40,294 nucleotides of DNA from Hyphomonas beringensis. Lineage in GTDB: Bacteria > Pseudomonadota > Alphaproteobacteria > Caulobacterales > Hyphomonadaceae. The stretch is taken from the NCBI RefSeq assembly GCF_000682755.1, contig NZ_AWFF01000044.1, positions 1 through 40,294 of the forward strand, written 5' to 3'. Numbering within the stretch: the first letter of the stretch is position 1; each line of letters opens with the position of its first letter. Below are positions 9,536 to 18,488 of the stretch, piece after piece. Below the pieces are notes generated by a model that saw only the letters and a program-made list of their open reading frames with translations, did no database searches and was not told the DNA's origin. Made by a program: the position numbers and the translations under genes.

Positions 9536-9900
9536 TCCAGATGCAATCAAACCTTCGCGTCGCCGACAATTCCGGCGCACGCCGCGTCCAGTGCATCAAG
9601 GTGCTGGGTGGCGCGGGACGCCGTTATGCGTCTGTCGGTGATGTGATCGTCGTGTCCGTGAAGGAAGCAATTCCGACGGGCCGCGTGAAGAAAGGTGACG
9701 TCCGCAAGGCTGTCGTCGTTCGCGTGGCAAAGGACATCAACCGCCCGGATGGCACGACCATCCGTTTCGACACCAATGCTGCTGTTCTCATCAATAATAA
9801 TGGTGAGCCGATCGGCACCCGCGTCTTTGGCCCGGTCCCGCGTGAACTGCGCGGCAAGAACCAGGTCAAAATCGCGAACATGGCCCCGGAGGTCCTGTAA
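9532..9900 (+). CDS. rplN: 50S ribosomal protein L14
   Basis: 122 aa, exact family length. Begins [17 protein letters not shown] and ends [17 protein letters not shown]14 is part of bridge B8 and the binding site of the silencing factor RsfS. Start codon overlaps rpsQ. Confidence 0.99.
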   Translation: MIQMQSNLRVADNSGARRVQCIKVLGGAGRRYASVGDVIVVSVKEAIPTGRVKKGDVRKAVVVRVAKDINRPDGTTIRFDTNAAVLINNNGEPIGTRVFGPVPRELRGKNQVKIANMAPEVL

Positions 9901-9901
9901 G

Positions 9902-10219
9902 ATGGCTGCGAAGATCAAAAAAGGCGACACGGTTGTCGTGATCGCCGGCCGTGACAAGGGCACCAAAGGTGAGGTCCTGAAGGTTCTCGTCGACGAAAAC
10001 CGCGTCGTTGTACGCGGCGTGAACGTCGTCAAGCGCCACCAGAAGCCGAACCAGATGGACCCGGGCGGCATCAAGACGTTCGAAGCACCGATCCACGTGT
10101 CCAACGTGGCGCACGCCGATCCGCGTGACGGCAAAGCGGTGCGTGTTGGTTTTAAAGTTGACGAGCATGGCCGCAAGACGCGCTTTGCCAAACGTTCAGG
10201 GGAGTCCATCGATGTCTGA
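9902..10219 (+). CDS. rplX: 50S ribosomal protein L24
   Basis: 105 aa. The ATG 1 nt after the rplN stop gives [20 protein letters not shown], the KOW motif start; the frame extends upstream but only as a shadow of rplN. L24 initiates 50S assembly. Its last 8 nt overlap rplE. Confidence 0.98.
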   Translation: MAAKIKKGDTVVVIAGRDKGTKGEVLKVLVDENRVVVRGVNVVKRHQKPNQMDPGGIKTFEAPIHVSNVAHADPRDGKAVRVGFKVDEHGRKTRFAKRSGESIDV

Positions 10220-10766
10220 TGCATACGAACCCCGTCTCAAGAAGAAGTACCGCGAAGAGATCCGCGCGAAACTTCAGGAGCAGTTCAAGTATTCGAACCC
10301 GATGAAGGTTCCGAAGCTGGACAAGGTCGTGATCAATATGGGTGTGGGCGAAGCTGTCGCCGACTCCAAGAAGATCAAGGCTGCGCTGGCTGAACTCGAA
10401 ATGATTGCTGGCCAGAAGCCGGTCGCCACCAAGGCCCGCAAGTCAATTGCCGGCTTCAAGGTTCGCGAAGGCATGCTGATCGGTTGTAAGGTCACCCTGC
10501 GCCGTGAGCGCATGTACGAGTTCCTGGACCGTCTGACCAATATCGCCCTGCCGCGCGTGAAAGACTTTCGGGGTCTGAACGGCAAGAGCTTTGACGGTCG
10601 TGGCAACTACGCCATGGGTCTGAAAGAACACATCGTTTTCCCGGAGATCAATTACGATCAGGTGGAAGATATTCGCGGTATGGACATCATTGTCTGCACC
10701 ACGGCTGAAACCAACGAAGAAGCCAAGGCACTCCTCGCCGAGTGTGGCTTCCCGTTCCGGAACTAG
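10212..10766 (+). CDS. rplE: 50S ribosomal protein L5
   Basis: 184 aa. The ATG at 10212 follows a GGGGAG ribosome site inside rplX and gives Y-E-P-R-L-K-K-K-Y. Contains [10 protein letters not shown] and the F-P-E-I-N-Y-D-Q-V end motif. L5 binds 5S rRNA with L18 and contacts P-site tRNA. Confidence 0.98.
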   Translation: MSDAYEPRLKKKYREEIRAKLQEQFKYSNPMKVPKLDKVVINMGVGEAVADSKKIKAALAELEMIAGQKPVATKARKSIAGFKVREGMLIGCKVTLRRERMYEFLDRLTNIALPRVKDFRGLNGKSFDGRGNYAMGLKEHIVFPEINYDQVEDIRGMDIIVCTTAETNEEAKALLAECGFPFRN

Positions 10767-10785
10767 CGCCAGGAGATCTGCTGAT

Positions 10786-11091
10786 ATGGCAAAGAAGAGC
10801 GCAATCGAGAAGAACAAGAAGCGCAAGCAGCTTGTCGAGAAGTACGCCGCGAAGCGTGCCGAGCTGAAGGCGATCGCCATGAACGAGGATCTTCCGCTGG
10901 AAGACCGGTTCAAGGCCCGTCTGAAACTCGCTGAACTTCCGCGCAACTCGGCTCCGAACCGCGTGCGTAATCGCTGTGAGGTAACCGGGCGTCCGCGCGG
11001 TTATTATCGCAAACTCAAAATGTCGCGGATCGCGCTGCGCGAGCTTGGCTCGAACGGTCAAATCCCCGGCCTTGTCAAGTCAAGCTGGTAG
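10786..11091 (+). CDS. rpsN: 30S ribosomal protein S14, zinc-free (C-) long form
   Basis: 101 aa from the ATG at 10786, preceded by an AGGAGAT site. The C-terminal [16 protein letters not shown] segment holds one cysteine where the zinc form has a C-x-x-C pair, so this is the C- form that does not depend on zinc. Binds the 30S head near S3 and S10. Confidence 0.98.
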   Translation: MAKKSAIEKNKKRKQLVEKYAAKRAELKAIAMNEDLPLEDRFKARLKLAELPRNSAPNRVRNRCEVTGRPRGYYRKLKMSRIALRELGSNGQIPGLVKSSW

Positions 11092-11109
11092 AGAGGGAGG
11101 ATATCAAAG

Positions 11110-11505
11110 ATGAACATTTCTGATCCCCTCGGTGATATGCTGACCCGCATCCGGAACGCCCAGATGCGCGGCATGTCTAAGGTTGTCACCCCGTCCTCCA
11201 AGCTTCGCGTTCGCGTGCTGGACGTCCTCATCGAAGAGGGCTTCATCCGCGGCTACACCGAAGTTGAGAAAGACGGTCACAAGAATATTGAAATCGAGCT
11301 GAAGTACTATGAAGGCCAGCCGGTCATCTCGGAGATCAAACGTGTCTCCAAGCCGGGCCGCCGGGTGTACTCTTCCGTCTCTGACATTCCGCTTGTGCGC
11401 AATGGTCTGGGCATCTCCATCCTTTCGACTTCGAAAGGCGTGATGTCTGACAATGCCGCTCGCAGCCAGAATGTTGGTGGCGAAGTGCTCTGCCGCGTAT
11501 TCTAG
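11110..11505 (+). CDS. rpsH: 30S ribosomal protein S8
   Basis: 131 aa. Begins [14 protein letters not shown] and ends in the S-T-S-K-G-V-M-S-D motif and [10 protein letters not shown]8 nucleates the central domain; in E. coli it is the translational repressor of the spc operon at rplE, a role not testable here. GAGGGAGG ribosome site. Confidence 0.98.
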   Translation: MNISDPLGDMLTRIRNAQMRGMSKVVTPSSKLRVRVLDVLIEEGFIRGYTEVEKDGHKNIEIELKYYEGQPVISEIKRVSKPGRRVYSSVSDIPLVRNGLGISILSTSKGVMSDNAARSQNVGGEVLCRVF

Positions 11506-11515
11506 GAGAGCTATC

Positions 11516-12127
11516 ATGTCACGTATTGGTAAACTCCCGATCACTGTTCCGAATGGCACGACCGTCTCGGTCGATGGCCAGACGATCAAGGTGAAAGGCT
11601 CCAAGGGCGAAATGTCCATGGTGCTGTCCGAGCTGATCACGCCGAAGTTCGAAGATAACGAACTGACCGTGATGCCGCGCGAAGATCTCGTGAAGGCTGC
11701 AAATGAGCGTATCGAGGCTGAAAAAGCCCGCGGTCGCCGTCTGCCGACTTTCGCTGAAGCCCTGGACTCCCGTGCCCGTACGCAGTGGGGCACCGCACGT
11801 GCCAATGCTGCGAACATGGTTGAAGGTGTCTCCAACGGCTACTCGAAAACGCTTGAACTTGTCGGCGTGGGGTATCGTGCCCAAATGCAGGGTAACGATC
11901 TGAAACTCGCACTCGGCTTCTCGCACGATGTGATCTTCAAGGCACCTGACGGCATCAAGCTGGAAGCTCCGAAGCCGACTGAAGTGATCGTCTCTGGCGC
12001 GGACAAGCAGGCCGTTGGCCAGACTGCCGCCAAGATCCGCGAATTCCGTCCGCCTGAGCCTTACAAAGGCAAGGGTATCCGTTATCAGGGCGAATATGTC
12101 CGCCGTAAGGAAGGCAAGAAGAAGTAA
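11516..12127 (+). CDS. rplF: 50S ribosomal protein L6 with an insertion in its first domain
   Basis: 203 aa; the family norm is about 177. The start M-S-R-I-G-K-L-P-I follows GGAGAG. Alignment by eye to E. coli L6 is clean up to P-R (residue 55) and again from W-G-T-A-R-A (residue 91); between them is an extra segment of about 26 residues (roughly 56-82), charged and probably helical (rich in Ala, Glu, Arg). The second domain, including V-G-V-G-Y-R-A and the C-terminal [13 protein letters not shown], is normal. L6 sits near the sarcin-ricin loop. The frame is intact, so the insertion is a lineage feature and not a sequencing fault. Confidence 0.97.
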   Translation: MSRIGKLPITVPNGTTVSVDGQTIKVKGSKGEMSMVLSELITPKFEDNELTVMPREDLVKAANERIEAEKARGRRLPTFAEALDSRARTQWGTARANAANMVEGVSNGYSKTLELVGVGYRAQMQGNDLKLALGFSHDVIFKAPDGIKLEAPKPTEVIVSGADKQAVGQTAAKIREFRPPEPYKGKGIRYQGEYVRRKEGKKK

Positions 12128-12131
12128 GCCC

Positions 12132-12494
12132 ATGAAAAGCTCACGCGAAAAGATGCTGCGCCGCGCCCAGCGCGTTCGTACCAAGCTCCGGAAGGTCGCC
12201 GAAGGCCGTCCGCGCCTGTCCGTTGCGCGCAGCCACAAGAATATCTCTGCCCAGATCATCGACGACGAAAAAGGCATCACGCTCGCTTCAGCGTCTACGC
12301 TGGAGAAGGACGTGCTCGGCTCTGCAAAGACCGGTGCCGATTCGGAAGCGGCAGCCCTGGTTGGTAAAGCGCTCGCAGAGCGTGCCAAAAAGGCTGGTGT
12401 TGAAGACGTAGTCTTTGATCGCGGCGGTTACATGTTCCACGGCCGGGTGAAAGCCCTGGCAGACGCCGCCCGTGAGGGCGGTCTCAAATTCTAA
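12132..12494 (+). CDS. rplR: 50S ribosomal protein L18
   Basis: 120 aa from the ATG at 12132. Contains [19 protein letters not shown] and [16 protein letters not shown], the standard L18 signatures. Binds 5S rRNA with L5. 4 nt after rplF. Confidence 0.98.
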   Translation: MKSSREKMLRRAQRVRTKLRKVAEGRPRLSVARSHKNISAQIIDDEKGITLASASTLEKDVLGSAKTGADSEAAALVGKALAERAKKAGVEDVVFDRGGYMFHGRVKALADAAREGGLKF

Positions 12495-12505
12495 GGAGAG
12501 GCCCG

Positions 12506-13087
12506 ATGGCTGAAGAAAGAGGAAGAGGCCGCCGTAATCGCGATCGCGACGAGGAGCAGTCCGACATCGTCGACAAGCTGGTTGGTATCAACCGCGTCGC
12601 AAAGACGGTTAAAGGTGGTAAGAATTTCGGTTTCGCTGCTCTGGTTGTCGTTGGCGACCAGAAAGGCCGCGCCGGTTTCGGCAAGGGCAAGGCCCGCGAA
12701 GTGCCGGAAGCGATCCGCAAGGCAACCGAAGAAGCCAAGCGCAACATGGTTCGCGTACCGCTGCGCGAAGGCCGCACCCTGCACCATGACGGCAAAGGCC
12801 GTTGGGGCGCTGGCAAGGTGGTCCTGCGTGCAGCCCCTCCGGGTACCGGCGTGATCGCTGGTGGTCCGATGCGTGCTGTGATGGAAGTTCTGGGTGTCCA
12901 GGATGTCGTCGGCAAGTCCATCGGCTCCTCCAACCCCTACAACATGGTCCGTGCCACGTTCGACGCTCTGAAAGAGCAGGCAAGCCCCCGTACGGTGGCT
13001 TCCAAGCGTGGTCTCAAGGTTCAGGATGTCGTCGGTCGCCGTAATGACGGTGCATCCGAAGCCGGCATGGCTGACGCGACGAACTAG
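12506..13087 (+). CDS. rpsE: 30S ribosomal protein S5
   Basis: 193 aa. Double-stranded RNA-binding-like domain with [16 protein letters not shown] and the [13 protein letters not shown] segment. S5 affects decoding accuracy. N-terminus is a lysine/arginine-rich acidic tail ([13 protein letters not shown]). AAGGAGAGG ribosome site. Confidence 0.98.
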   Translation: MAEERGRGRRNRDRDEEQSDIVDKLVGINRVAKTVKGGKNFGFAALVVVGDQKGRAGFGKGKAREVPEAIRKATEEAKRNMVRVPLREGRTLHHDGKGRWGAGKVVLRAAPPGTGVIAGGPMRAVMEVLGVQDVVGKSIGSSNPYNMVRATFDALKEQASPRTVASKRGLKVQDVVGRRNDGASEAGMADATN

Positions 13088-13101
13088 GGAAGGGCACACA
13101 G

Positions 13102-13287
13102 ATGGCTAAGAGCACGCTTACTGTCCGCCAGGTTGGCAGCCCGATCGGCCGCAAGCCTGAGCAGCGCCAGACCCTGATGGGCCTCGGCCTGAACAAGGTC
13201 GGCCGGACCAAGGAACTCGAAGATACGCCAGCCGTGCGGGGCATGATCCGCAAGGTGGCTCACCTGGTTGAGGTTGTCGGCGAGTAA
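13102..13287 (+). CDS. rpmD: 50S ribosomal protein L30
   Basis: 61 aa, usual size. Contains [18 protein letters not shown] and L-G-L-N-K-V-G-R. Binds 23S rRNA domain II. Preceded by a GGGAAGGG site. Confidence 0.97.
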   Translation: MAKSTLTVRQVGSPIGRKPEQRQTLMGLGLNKVGRTKELEDTPAVRGMIRKVAHLVEVVGE

Positions 13288-13328
13288 TCGCCGCAATCCG
13301 CAGCCACACGATATCGAAAGATAGACCG

Positions 13329-13808
13329 ATGAAACTGAACGAACTGTCTCCTGCTGAAGGCTCCACCAAGAACCGCATCCGCGTTGGCCGCGGCGTCGGC
13401 TCGGGCAAGGGCAAGACGGGTGGCCGCGGTGTTAAAGGCCAAAAGGCCCGTTCCGGTGTTGCCGTAAACGGCTTCGAGGGCGGCCAGATGCCGATCTACA
13501 TGCGTCTGCCGAAGCGTGGCTTTACGGCCCGCAACTCCAAGACGCACGCCTGGGTCAACCTCGGCCGTCTCGGCAAAGCCATTGAAGCTGGCAAGCTGGA
13601 CGCCAAAGATGTGACTGAAGAGTCTCTGGTTGCTGCCGGCCTGGTCCGCAACGTGCGCGATGGCGTGCGTCTGCTGGCAAAAGGTGACGCACCGAAGAAT
13701 CTGAATATTACAGTGACAGGCGCCTCCAAAGCAGCCATTGAGGCTGTTGAGAAGGCTGGCGGTAAAGTGACCGTCACGGGCCCCGCGAAAGACGCAGCTG
13801 AAGAATAA
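13329..13808 (+). CDS. rplO: 50S ribosomal protein L15
   Basis: 159 aa. Begins M-K-L-N-E-L-S-P-A and has the glycine/arginine-rich extension [17 protein letters not shown] that threads into the 50S core. 41 nt after rpmD; no obvious strong ribosome site (GATAGACCG precedes the ATG). Confidence 0.98.
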   Translation: MKLNELSPAEGSTKNRIRVGRGVGSGKGKTGGRGVKGQKARSGVAVNGFEGGQMPIYMRLPKRGFTARNSKTHAWVNLGRLGKAIEAGKLDAKDVTEESLVAAGLVRNVRDGVRLLAKGDAPKNLNITVTGASKAAIEAVEKAGGKVTVTGPAKDAAEE

Positions 13809-13847
13809 TCGGCGGTTTTTACCGGGTACCCCTTCACAAACTTTGTT

Positions 13848-13879
13848 TCGCCGCCGATTTAGGCGGCGAACGCTTTTTC
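13848..13879 (+). promoter_or_regulatory. Hairpin between rplO and secY, possible attenuator
   Basis: In the 89-nt gap, a 9-bp stem TTCGCCGCC/GGCGGCGAA (13848-13856, 13863-13871, 6-nt loop) is followed three bases later by TTTTT. It resembles a leaky terminator that would lower secY expression relative to the ribosomal genes. Function is inference. Confidence 0.5.
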
Positions 13880-13897
13880 AGGGAGGTCTAGCGGCCA

Positions 13898-15256
13898 ATG
13901 GCAAATGCTGCTGAACAAATGGCTCGGAATATGAATTTTTCGAGCTTTGCGAAGGCCAAGGACCTGCAGGCGCGGATCCTCTTCACCCTCGGCATCCTGC
14001 TCCTGTATCGACTCGGTACCTTCATTCCGATTCCGGGCCTCGACCCCTCCCAATATGCCAGCCTGTTCGAAAGCCAGTCCGGCGGCATGCTGGGCTCCAT
14101 GAACATGTTTGCCGGTGGCGCCGTTCAGCGGATGGCGATCTTCGCGCTCAACGTGATGCCCTACATCACGGCGTCCATCATCATCCAGATGCTGACGGCC
14201 ACCTCTCCGACGCTGGAAAAGCTGAAGAAGGAAGGGGAGTCCGGACGCAAACAGATCAACCAGTACACACGCTATCTGACGCTGGGCTTTGCCTTGGCGC
14301 AGTCCTTTTTCATTGCTGGCGGCCTGGTTGGGGTGCGTATTGACGGCATTTCCGCGCCTTTCTTCATCTTGACCGGCGTTGTGACGCTGACCGGCGGCAC
14401 CATGCTGCTGATGTGGATGGGGGAGCAGATCACTGCACGCGGTATTGGTAATGGCGTTTCGCTGATCATTTTCGCCGGGATCATCGCGGAGATGCCGAAA
14501 GCCATCTTCAACCTGGTCTCGCAGGCCCGCACGACGTCTGTGAACGTGGTCTTTGTCATCGCAATTGCCGCCATGGTGATCGCGCTGGTCGTGTTCATCG
14601 TGTTCATGGAACGCTCTCAGCGCCGCCTGCTGATCCAGTATCCCAAGCGCCAGCAGGCCCATGGCTTTGCTCAAGGCCAGAAGAGCTTCCTGCCGCTGAA
14701 GATCAACACATCCGGCGTTATCCCGCCCATCTTTGCCTCTGCGCTGCTGATGCTGCCGCTGACGGCTGTCGGCTTCATGGGGGGCAATCCGGCCGATGCC
14801 GAGGCCTCCGGCGCCGTGAGCGGCGTTCTGGGCTGGCTGGCGACGCATTTTGCGCCGGGCTCGTGGTCCTATATCGCTTCGCAAGTCGTGCTGATCATGT
14901 TCTTCGCCTTCTTCTATACCTCCATCATGTTCAATCCGGAGGAAACGGCGGACAATCTGCGCAAATATGGCGGCTTCATTCCGGGCATCCGCCCAGGCTC
15001 CAACACGGCTGCCTATATTGACTATGTGCTGACCCGCCTGACGACGATTGGCGCCCTGTACCTGACTTTTGTCTGTATTCTCCCTGAACTCCTGCGGCGA
15101 TATTTCCCAGAGATACCGTTTTATATCGGCGGTACTTCACTTCTGATCGTTGTGTCTGTTACGATGGACACAGTAACACAGATACAATCGCACATGATCG
15201 CCCACCAGTATGAGGGGATGATCAAGAAGTCGAAACTTGGGGGTCGTAAAAGATGA
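13898..15256 (+). CDS. secY: Preprotein translocase subunit SecY
   Basis: 452 aa with about ten transmembrane segments. Recognisable are R-L-G-T-F-I-P-I-P-G near TM1, the plug region, V-M-P-Y-I-T-A-S-I-I-I-Q, G-N-G-V-S-L-I-I-F-A-G-I, the R-R-L-L-I-Q-Y-P-K-R cytosolic loop and K-Y-G-G-F-I-P-G-I-R-P-G. It is the pore of the Sec channel, with SecE and SecG encoded elsewhere. AGGGAGG lies 11 nt before the ATG. Overlaps adk by 4 nt (ATGA). Confidence 0.99.
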   Translation: MANAAEQMARNMNFSSFAKAKDLQARILFTLGILLLYRLGTFIPIPGLDPSQYASLFESQSGGMLGSMNMFAGGAVQRMAIFALNVMPYITASIIIQMLTATSPTLEKLKKEGESGRKQINQYTRYLTLGFALAQSFFIAGGLVGVRIDGISAPFFILTGVVTLTGGTMLLMWMGEQITARGIGNGVSLIIFAGIIAEMPKAIFNLVSQARTTSVNVVFVIAIAAMVIALVVFIVFMERSQRRLLIQYPKRQQAHGFAQGQKSFLPLKINTSGVIPPIFASALLMLPLTAVGFMGGNPADAEASGAVSGVLGWLATHFAPGSWSYIASQVVLIMFFAFFYTSIMFNPEETADNLRKYGGFIPGIRPGSNTAAYIDYVLTRLTTIGALYLTFVCILPELLRRYFPEIPFYIGGTSLLIVVSVTMDTVTQIQSHMIAHQYEGMIKKSKLGGRKR

Positions 15257-15822
15257 ATCTCATTCTGTTCGGGCCGCCTGCGGCCGGGAAAGGCACGCAG
15301 GCAAAGCGCCTGGTAGAGGAGCGGGGCTATATCCAGCTCTCCACAGGCGACATGCTGCGCGCCGCTCGCGCATCAGGATCTGAGCTTGGGCAGAAAGTTG
15401 CCAAGATCATGGATGAGGGCGGTCTGGTCTCCGACGAGGTCGTGATTGCCCTGATCGACGAACAGCTGACCGAAAAGGCCGGCGCACCGGGATTCATCTT
15501 TGATGGCTTCCCGCGCACGGTTGGCCAGGCGGAAGCCCTGGACCGGCTGCTGGAAACCCGCGGCGAAGCCGTGGATCGCGTGATCCGCATGCTTGTTGAT
15601 GATGACAAGCTGCTGTCACGTGTCACCAAGCGTTTTGAGGAGCAGGGGCGTAAGGACGACAACCCTGAAACCTTCTCCAAGCGCCTGGAAAAATACTATG
15701 AGGATACTGCGCCATTGGTGCCTATTTACGCCGAACGTGGTATACTTGTTGAAGTCGATGGAATGGGAACGATCGATGCTGTTGGTGCAGACATCGACGC
15801 GGCCCTGAAAGAGACGGCATAA
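15253..15822 (+). CDS. adk: Adenylate kinase, short form
   Basis: 189 aa. P-loop G-P-P-A-A-G-K-G-T-Q (7-16), AMP-binding S-T-G-D-M-L-R-A-A, D-G-F-P-R-T (about 80-85). It lacks the long zinc-type LID insert, giving the short form usual in alphaproteobacteria; the LID is the short R-F-E-E-Q-G-R-K-D-D-N segment. Converts ATP + AMP to 2 ADP in the cytoplasm. Co-transcribed with secY, as in many bacteria. Confidence 0.98.
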   Translation: MNLILFGPPAAGKGTQAKRLVEERGYIQLSTGDMLRAARASGSELGQKVAKIMDEGGLVSDEVVIALIDEQLTEKAGAPGFIFDGFPRTVGQAEALDRLLETRGEAVDRVIRMLVDDDKLLSRVTKRFEEQGRKDDNPETFSKRLEKYYEDTAPLVPIYAERGILVEVDGMGTIDAVGADIDAALKETA

Positions 15823-15838
15823 AGCTGGGATTCCGCGG

Positions 15839-15930
15839 TTGACGCGTTAATTTCCATAGCTATAAGCCTCGTTTCTTAGCTTTTGGCTTAATCGCCGGCG
15901 CGCAAGGCGGAGCTTTCCGGCTTGGCGCGC
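15839..15930 (+). promoter_or_regulatory. Candidate promoter and structured leader of rpsM
   Basis: The 148-nt gap between adk and rpsM holds TTGACG (15839-15844) and CTATAA (15860-15865, spacing 15, or TATAAG at 16). Further on is a strong hairpin: GCGCGC-AAG (15898-15906), CGGA, loop GCTT, TCCG, then CTT-G-GCGCGC (921-930), with paired G mismatches. A weaker stem TAAGCC/GGCTTA spans 15863-15890. The shape suggests an internal promoter with a structured leader for the alpha operon; the promoter spacing is short, so this is tentative. Confidence 0.5.
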
Positions 15931-15970
15931 TCTTTATGTATGAACACAGTCCGCTTGAGGAGACCCGGCC

Positions 15971-16339
15971 TTGGCCCGTATTGCAGGCGTTAACATCCCG
16001 ACCAACAAGCGCGTTGAAATCGCGCTGCGGTACATTCATGGCATCGGCCCGTCCATGGCGCGTGAGATCATCGAGAAGGTCGGTGTTGAGCCGGCACGTC
16101 GTGTGAACGAGCTGACGGATGCCGAAGTCATCAAGATCCGCGAAACCATCGACGCTGATTACATGGTAGAAGGTGACCTTCGCCGTGACACGTCGATGAA
16201 CATCAAGCGCCTGATGGACCTCGGTTGCTACCGTGGCCTCCGTCACCGCCGCAAACTTCCGGTTCGCGGTCAGCGTACCCACACAAATGCTCGTACCCGT
16301 AAGGGTCCGGCGAAGCCGATTGCCGGCAAGAAGAAATAG
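15971..16339 (+). CDS. rpsM: 30S ribosomal protein S13 (TTG start)
   Basis: 122 aa. The conserved N-terminus A-R-I-A-G-V-N-I-P directly follows a TTG codon at 15971; no ATG lies in a suitable place, and GAGGAG stands 9 nt upstream. Contains Y-I-H-G-I-G and [16 protein letters not shown]13 contacts P-site tRNA and bridges to L5. The rare start is in a highly expressed gene and may limit or tune translation. Confidence 0.98.
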   Translation: MARIAGVNIPTNKRVEIALRYIHGIGPSMAREIIEKVGVEPARRVNELTDAEVIKIRETIDADYMVEGDLRRDTSMNIKRLMDLGCYRGLRHRRKLPVRGQRTHTNARTRKGPAKPIAGKKK

Positions 16340-16351
16340 GATTGATCTTCA

Positions 16352-16741
16352 ATGGCTCGTGAAACGACCCGCGTCCGCCGGAGAGAGCGCAAGAACATCA
16401 CATCCGGTGTTGTTCATGTGAACTCCAGCTTCAACAACACCATGGTCACCATTACGGATGCCCAGGGGAACACCATTTCGTGGTCTTCCTCCGGCACGAT
16501 GGGCTTCAAAGGCTCCCGTAAGTCGACTCCTTATGCTGCCCAGATGGCTGCTGAGGATGCCGCCAAAAAGGCCATGGATCACGGTCTGCAGACCGTCGAA
16601 GTGAACGTGCGCGGTCCGGGTTCGGGCCGTGAGAGCGCCCTGCGCGCCCTGCAGGCTGTCGGCCTGACCGTTACGGCGATCCAGGACACGACCCCGATCC
16701 CACACAACGGATGCCGCCCGCCGAAACGCCGCCGCGTCTAG
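16352..16741 (+). CDS. rpsK: 30S ribosomal protein S11
   Basis: 129 aa, family length. Contains [15 protein letters not shown] and ends [18 protein letters not shown]. It is in the platform of the 30S subunit. 12 nt after rpsM. Confidence 0.99.
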   Translation: MARETTRVRRRERKNITSGVVHVNSSFNNTMVTITDAQGNTISWSSSGTMGFKGSRKSTPYAAQMAAEDAAKKAMDHGLQTVEVNVRGPGSGRESALRALQAVGLTVTAIQDTTPIPHNGCRPPKRRRV

Positions 16742-16802
16742 TTCGTTATATATCGGCGGCGCAATCAAGCGCCGCCAAATGCATTCTGAGGACCCGTCGC
16801 CC

Positions 16803-17846
16803 ATGGCTGACATCGAATCCACCGCCGTCAATGACCGCAACTGGAAAGTGCTGATCCGCCCGAACCGCCCTGTGGTTCAGGCAGGATATGATGCCAAGCG
16901 GAAGGCCAAGCTCGTCATCGAGCCGCTTGAGCGTGGCTACGGCACGACGCTGGGCAACGCGCTGCGCCGCGTGCTGCTGTCGTCGCTCCAGGGTGCTGCC
17001 ATCATCGGCGTCCAGATTGATAATGTCGTGCACGAATTCTCCGCCATCCAGGGTGTGCGGGAAGATGTGACGACCATCGTGCTGAACCTGAAGCAGGTCG
17101 CGATCTTCATGGAGAGCGACACGCCGAAGCGCATGGTGCTGAAGGCAAAAGGCCCGGGCGAAGTGAAGGCCGGCCAGATCGAGACCTCCGGCGACACGAA
17201 GATCCTGAACCCGGATCACGTGATCTGCACGCTCGACGATGGCGCCGAAGTCCGCATGGAATTCACGATCGCAACCGGCAAAGGCTATCAGCCTGCTGAA
17301 GCGCACCGTCCGGAAGACGCCCCGATCGGCTATATTCCGATTGATGCGATCTACAGCCCGGTGCGCCGCGTTGGCTACCTGGTCGAGGACACCCGCGAAG
17401 GGACCGTTCTGGACTATGACAAGCTGACGCTCGACATCGAGACAGATGGCTCCGTTACGCCGGAAGACGCTGTGGCCTATGCTGCACGTATCCTGCAGGA
17501 CCAACTGCAGCTGTTCATCAACTTCGAAGAGCCGACCCTCGAAACGAGCCAGCAAACGGAAGAAACCGATCTCGGCTTCAACCCGGTTCTGCTCAAGAAG
17601 GTCGACGAACTCGAACTGTCTGTTCGCTCGGCAAACTGCCTGAAGAACGACAACATTGTTTATATTGGCGACCTGATCCAGAAATCCGAAGCAGAGATGC
17701 TGCGCACGCCGAACTTCGGCCGCAAGTCTCTGAACGAGATCAAGGAAGTTCTCGCCGGTCTTGGCCTGCACCTCGGCATGGAAGTGCCGGATTGGCCACC
17801 GGAAGACATCGAAGGTCTTGCCAAGAAGTACGACGACCACCTATAG
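16803..17846 (+). CDS. rpoA: RNA polymerase alpha subunit
   Basis: 347 aa from ATG 16803, which has GAGGA 9 nt upstream; an in-frame ATG eight codons earlier has no such site. N-terminal dimerisation domain (about 1-235) with [21 protein letters not shown]-terminal domain (about 255-330) with [14 protein letters not shown] and [11 protein letters not shown], which contacts UP elements and activators. Confidence 0.99.
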   Translation: MADIESTAVNDRNWKVLIRPNRPVVQAGYDAKRKAKLVIEPLERGYGTTLGNALRRVLLSSLQGAAIIGVQIDNVVHEFSAIQGVREDVTTIVLNLKQVAIFMESDTPKRMVLKAKGPGEVKAGQIETSGDTKILNPDHVICTLDDGAEVRMEFTIATGKGYQPAEAHRPEDAPIGYIPIDAIYSPVRRVGYLVEDTREGTVLDYDKLTLDIETDGSVTPEDAVAYAARILQDQLQLFINFEEPTLETSQQTEETDLGFNPVLLKKVDELELSVRSANCLKNDNIVYIGDLIQKSEAEMLRTPNFGRKSLNEIKEVLAGLGLHLGMEVPDWPPEDIEGLAKKYDDHL

Positions 17847-17892
17847 GACCCGCTTTAACGGGGGCCTGACCACCTCCTGAAGGATAACGACA

Positions 17893-18315
17893 ATGCGCCA
17901 TCGCCATGGATACCGCAAACTGAACAAGACGACGTCGCACCGCAAGGCGATGTTCGCGAACATGGCTGCCAGCCTGATCGAGCACGAGCAGATCGTGACC
18001 ACCCTTCCGAAAGCGAAGGAAATGGCTCCGATCATGGACAAGCTCGTGACGCTCGCCAAAAAAGGCGACCTGCCTGCTCGCCGCCAGGCGATCTCTCAGG
18101 TTCGCGATGAGGACGCTGTCCGCAAGCTGTTCGACGTGATGGGCGAGCGCTACAAGGACCGCAATGGCGGCTACACACGCGTGCTGAAAGCCGGCTTCCG
18201 CCATGGCGACAACGCACCGGTTGCCGTTCTGGAACTGGTCGACCGTGACGAAAGCGCCAAAGGTGCTGCTGACCGTGCGCGTCACGAAGCAGAACTCGAC
18301 GCGATGGAAGACTAA
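17893..18315 (+). CDS. rplQ: 50S ribosomal protein L17
   Basis: 140 aa. Begins [17 protein letters not shown] and has the T-T-L-P-K-A-K-E segment and [13 protein letters not shown] end. Last gene of the ribosomal cluster, followed by a strong terminator. Confidence 0.98.
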   Translation: MRHRHGYRKLNKTTSHRKAMFANMAASLIEHEQIVTTLPKAKEMAPIMDKLVTLAKKGDLPARRQAISQVRDEDAVRKLFDVMGERYKDRNGGYTRVLKAGFRHGDNAPVAVLELVDRDESAKGAADRARHEAELDAMED

Positions 18316-18350
18316 GTCTTTACGGGTTTTCGGACCTAACGGACATCAAA

Positions 18351-18377
18351 AGCCCCGGAGCTCTGCTCCGGGGCTTT
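18351..18377 (+). terminator. Terminator of the ribosomal supercluster
   Basis: AGCCCCGGAG pairs with CTCCGGGGCT across a short loop and is followed by five T residues. It lies 35 nt past rplQ and ends the run of genes begun at rpsJ. Confidence 0.9.
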
Positions 18378-18488
18378 TTGTTTGTGCTGTCGCCGCGTCA
18401 GCGGGGGAGGGCGTAAGAAACTGTCATGCTGGTGCGCTAGGCGGGCCTCACATCCTGTGTTTGTGAGTCGTTTGCGGAGACCTGCCCC

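Noticed and set aside
4660..18285. Many long open frames on the minus strand across the ribosomal cluster
   Set aside because: They are antisense shadows of ribosomal genes with biased third positions; none has a ribosome site or a recognisable domain.
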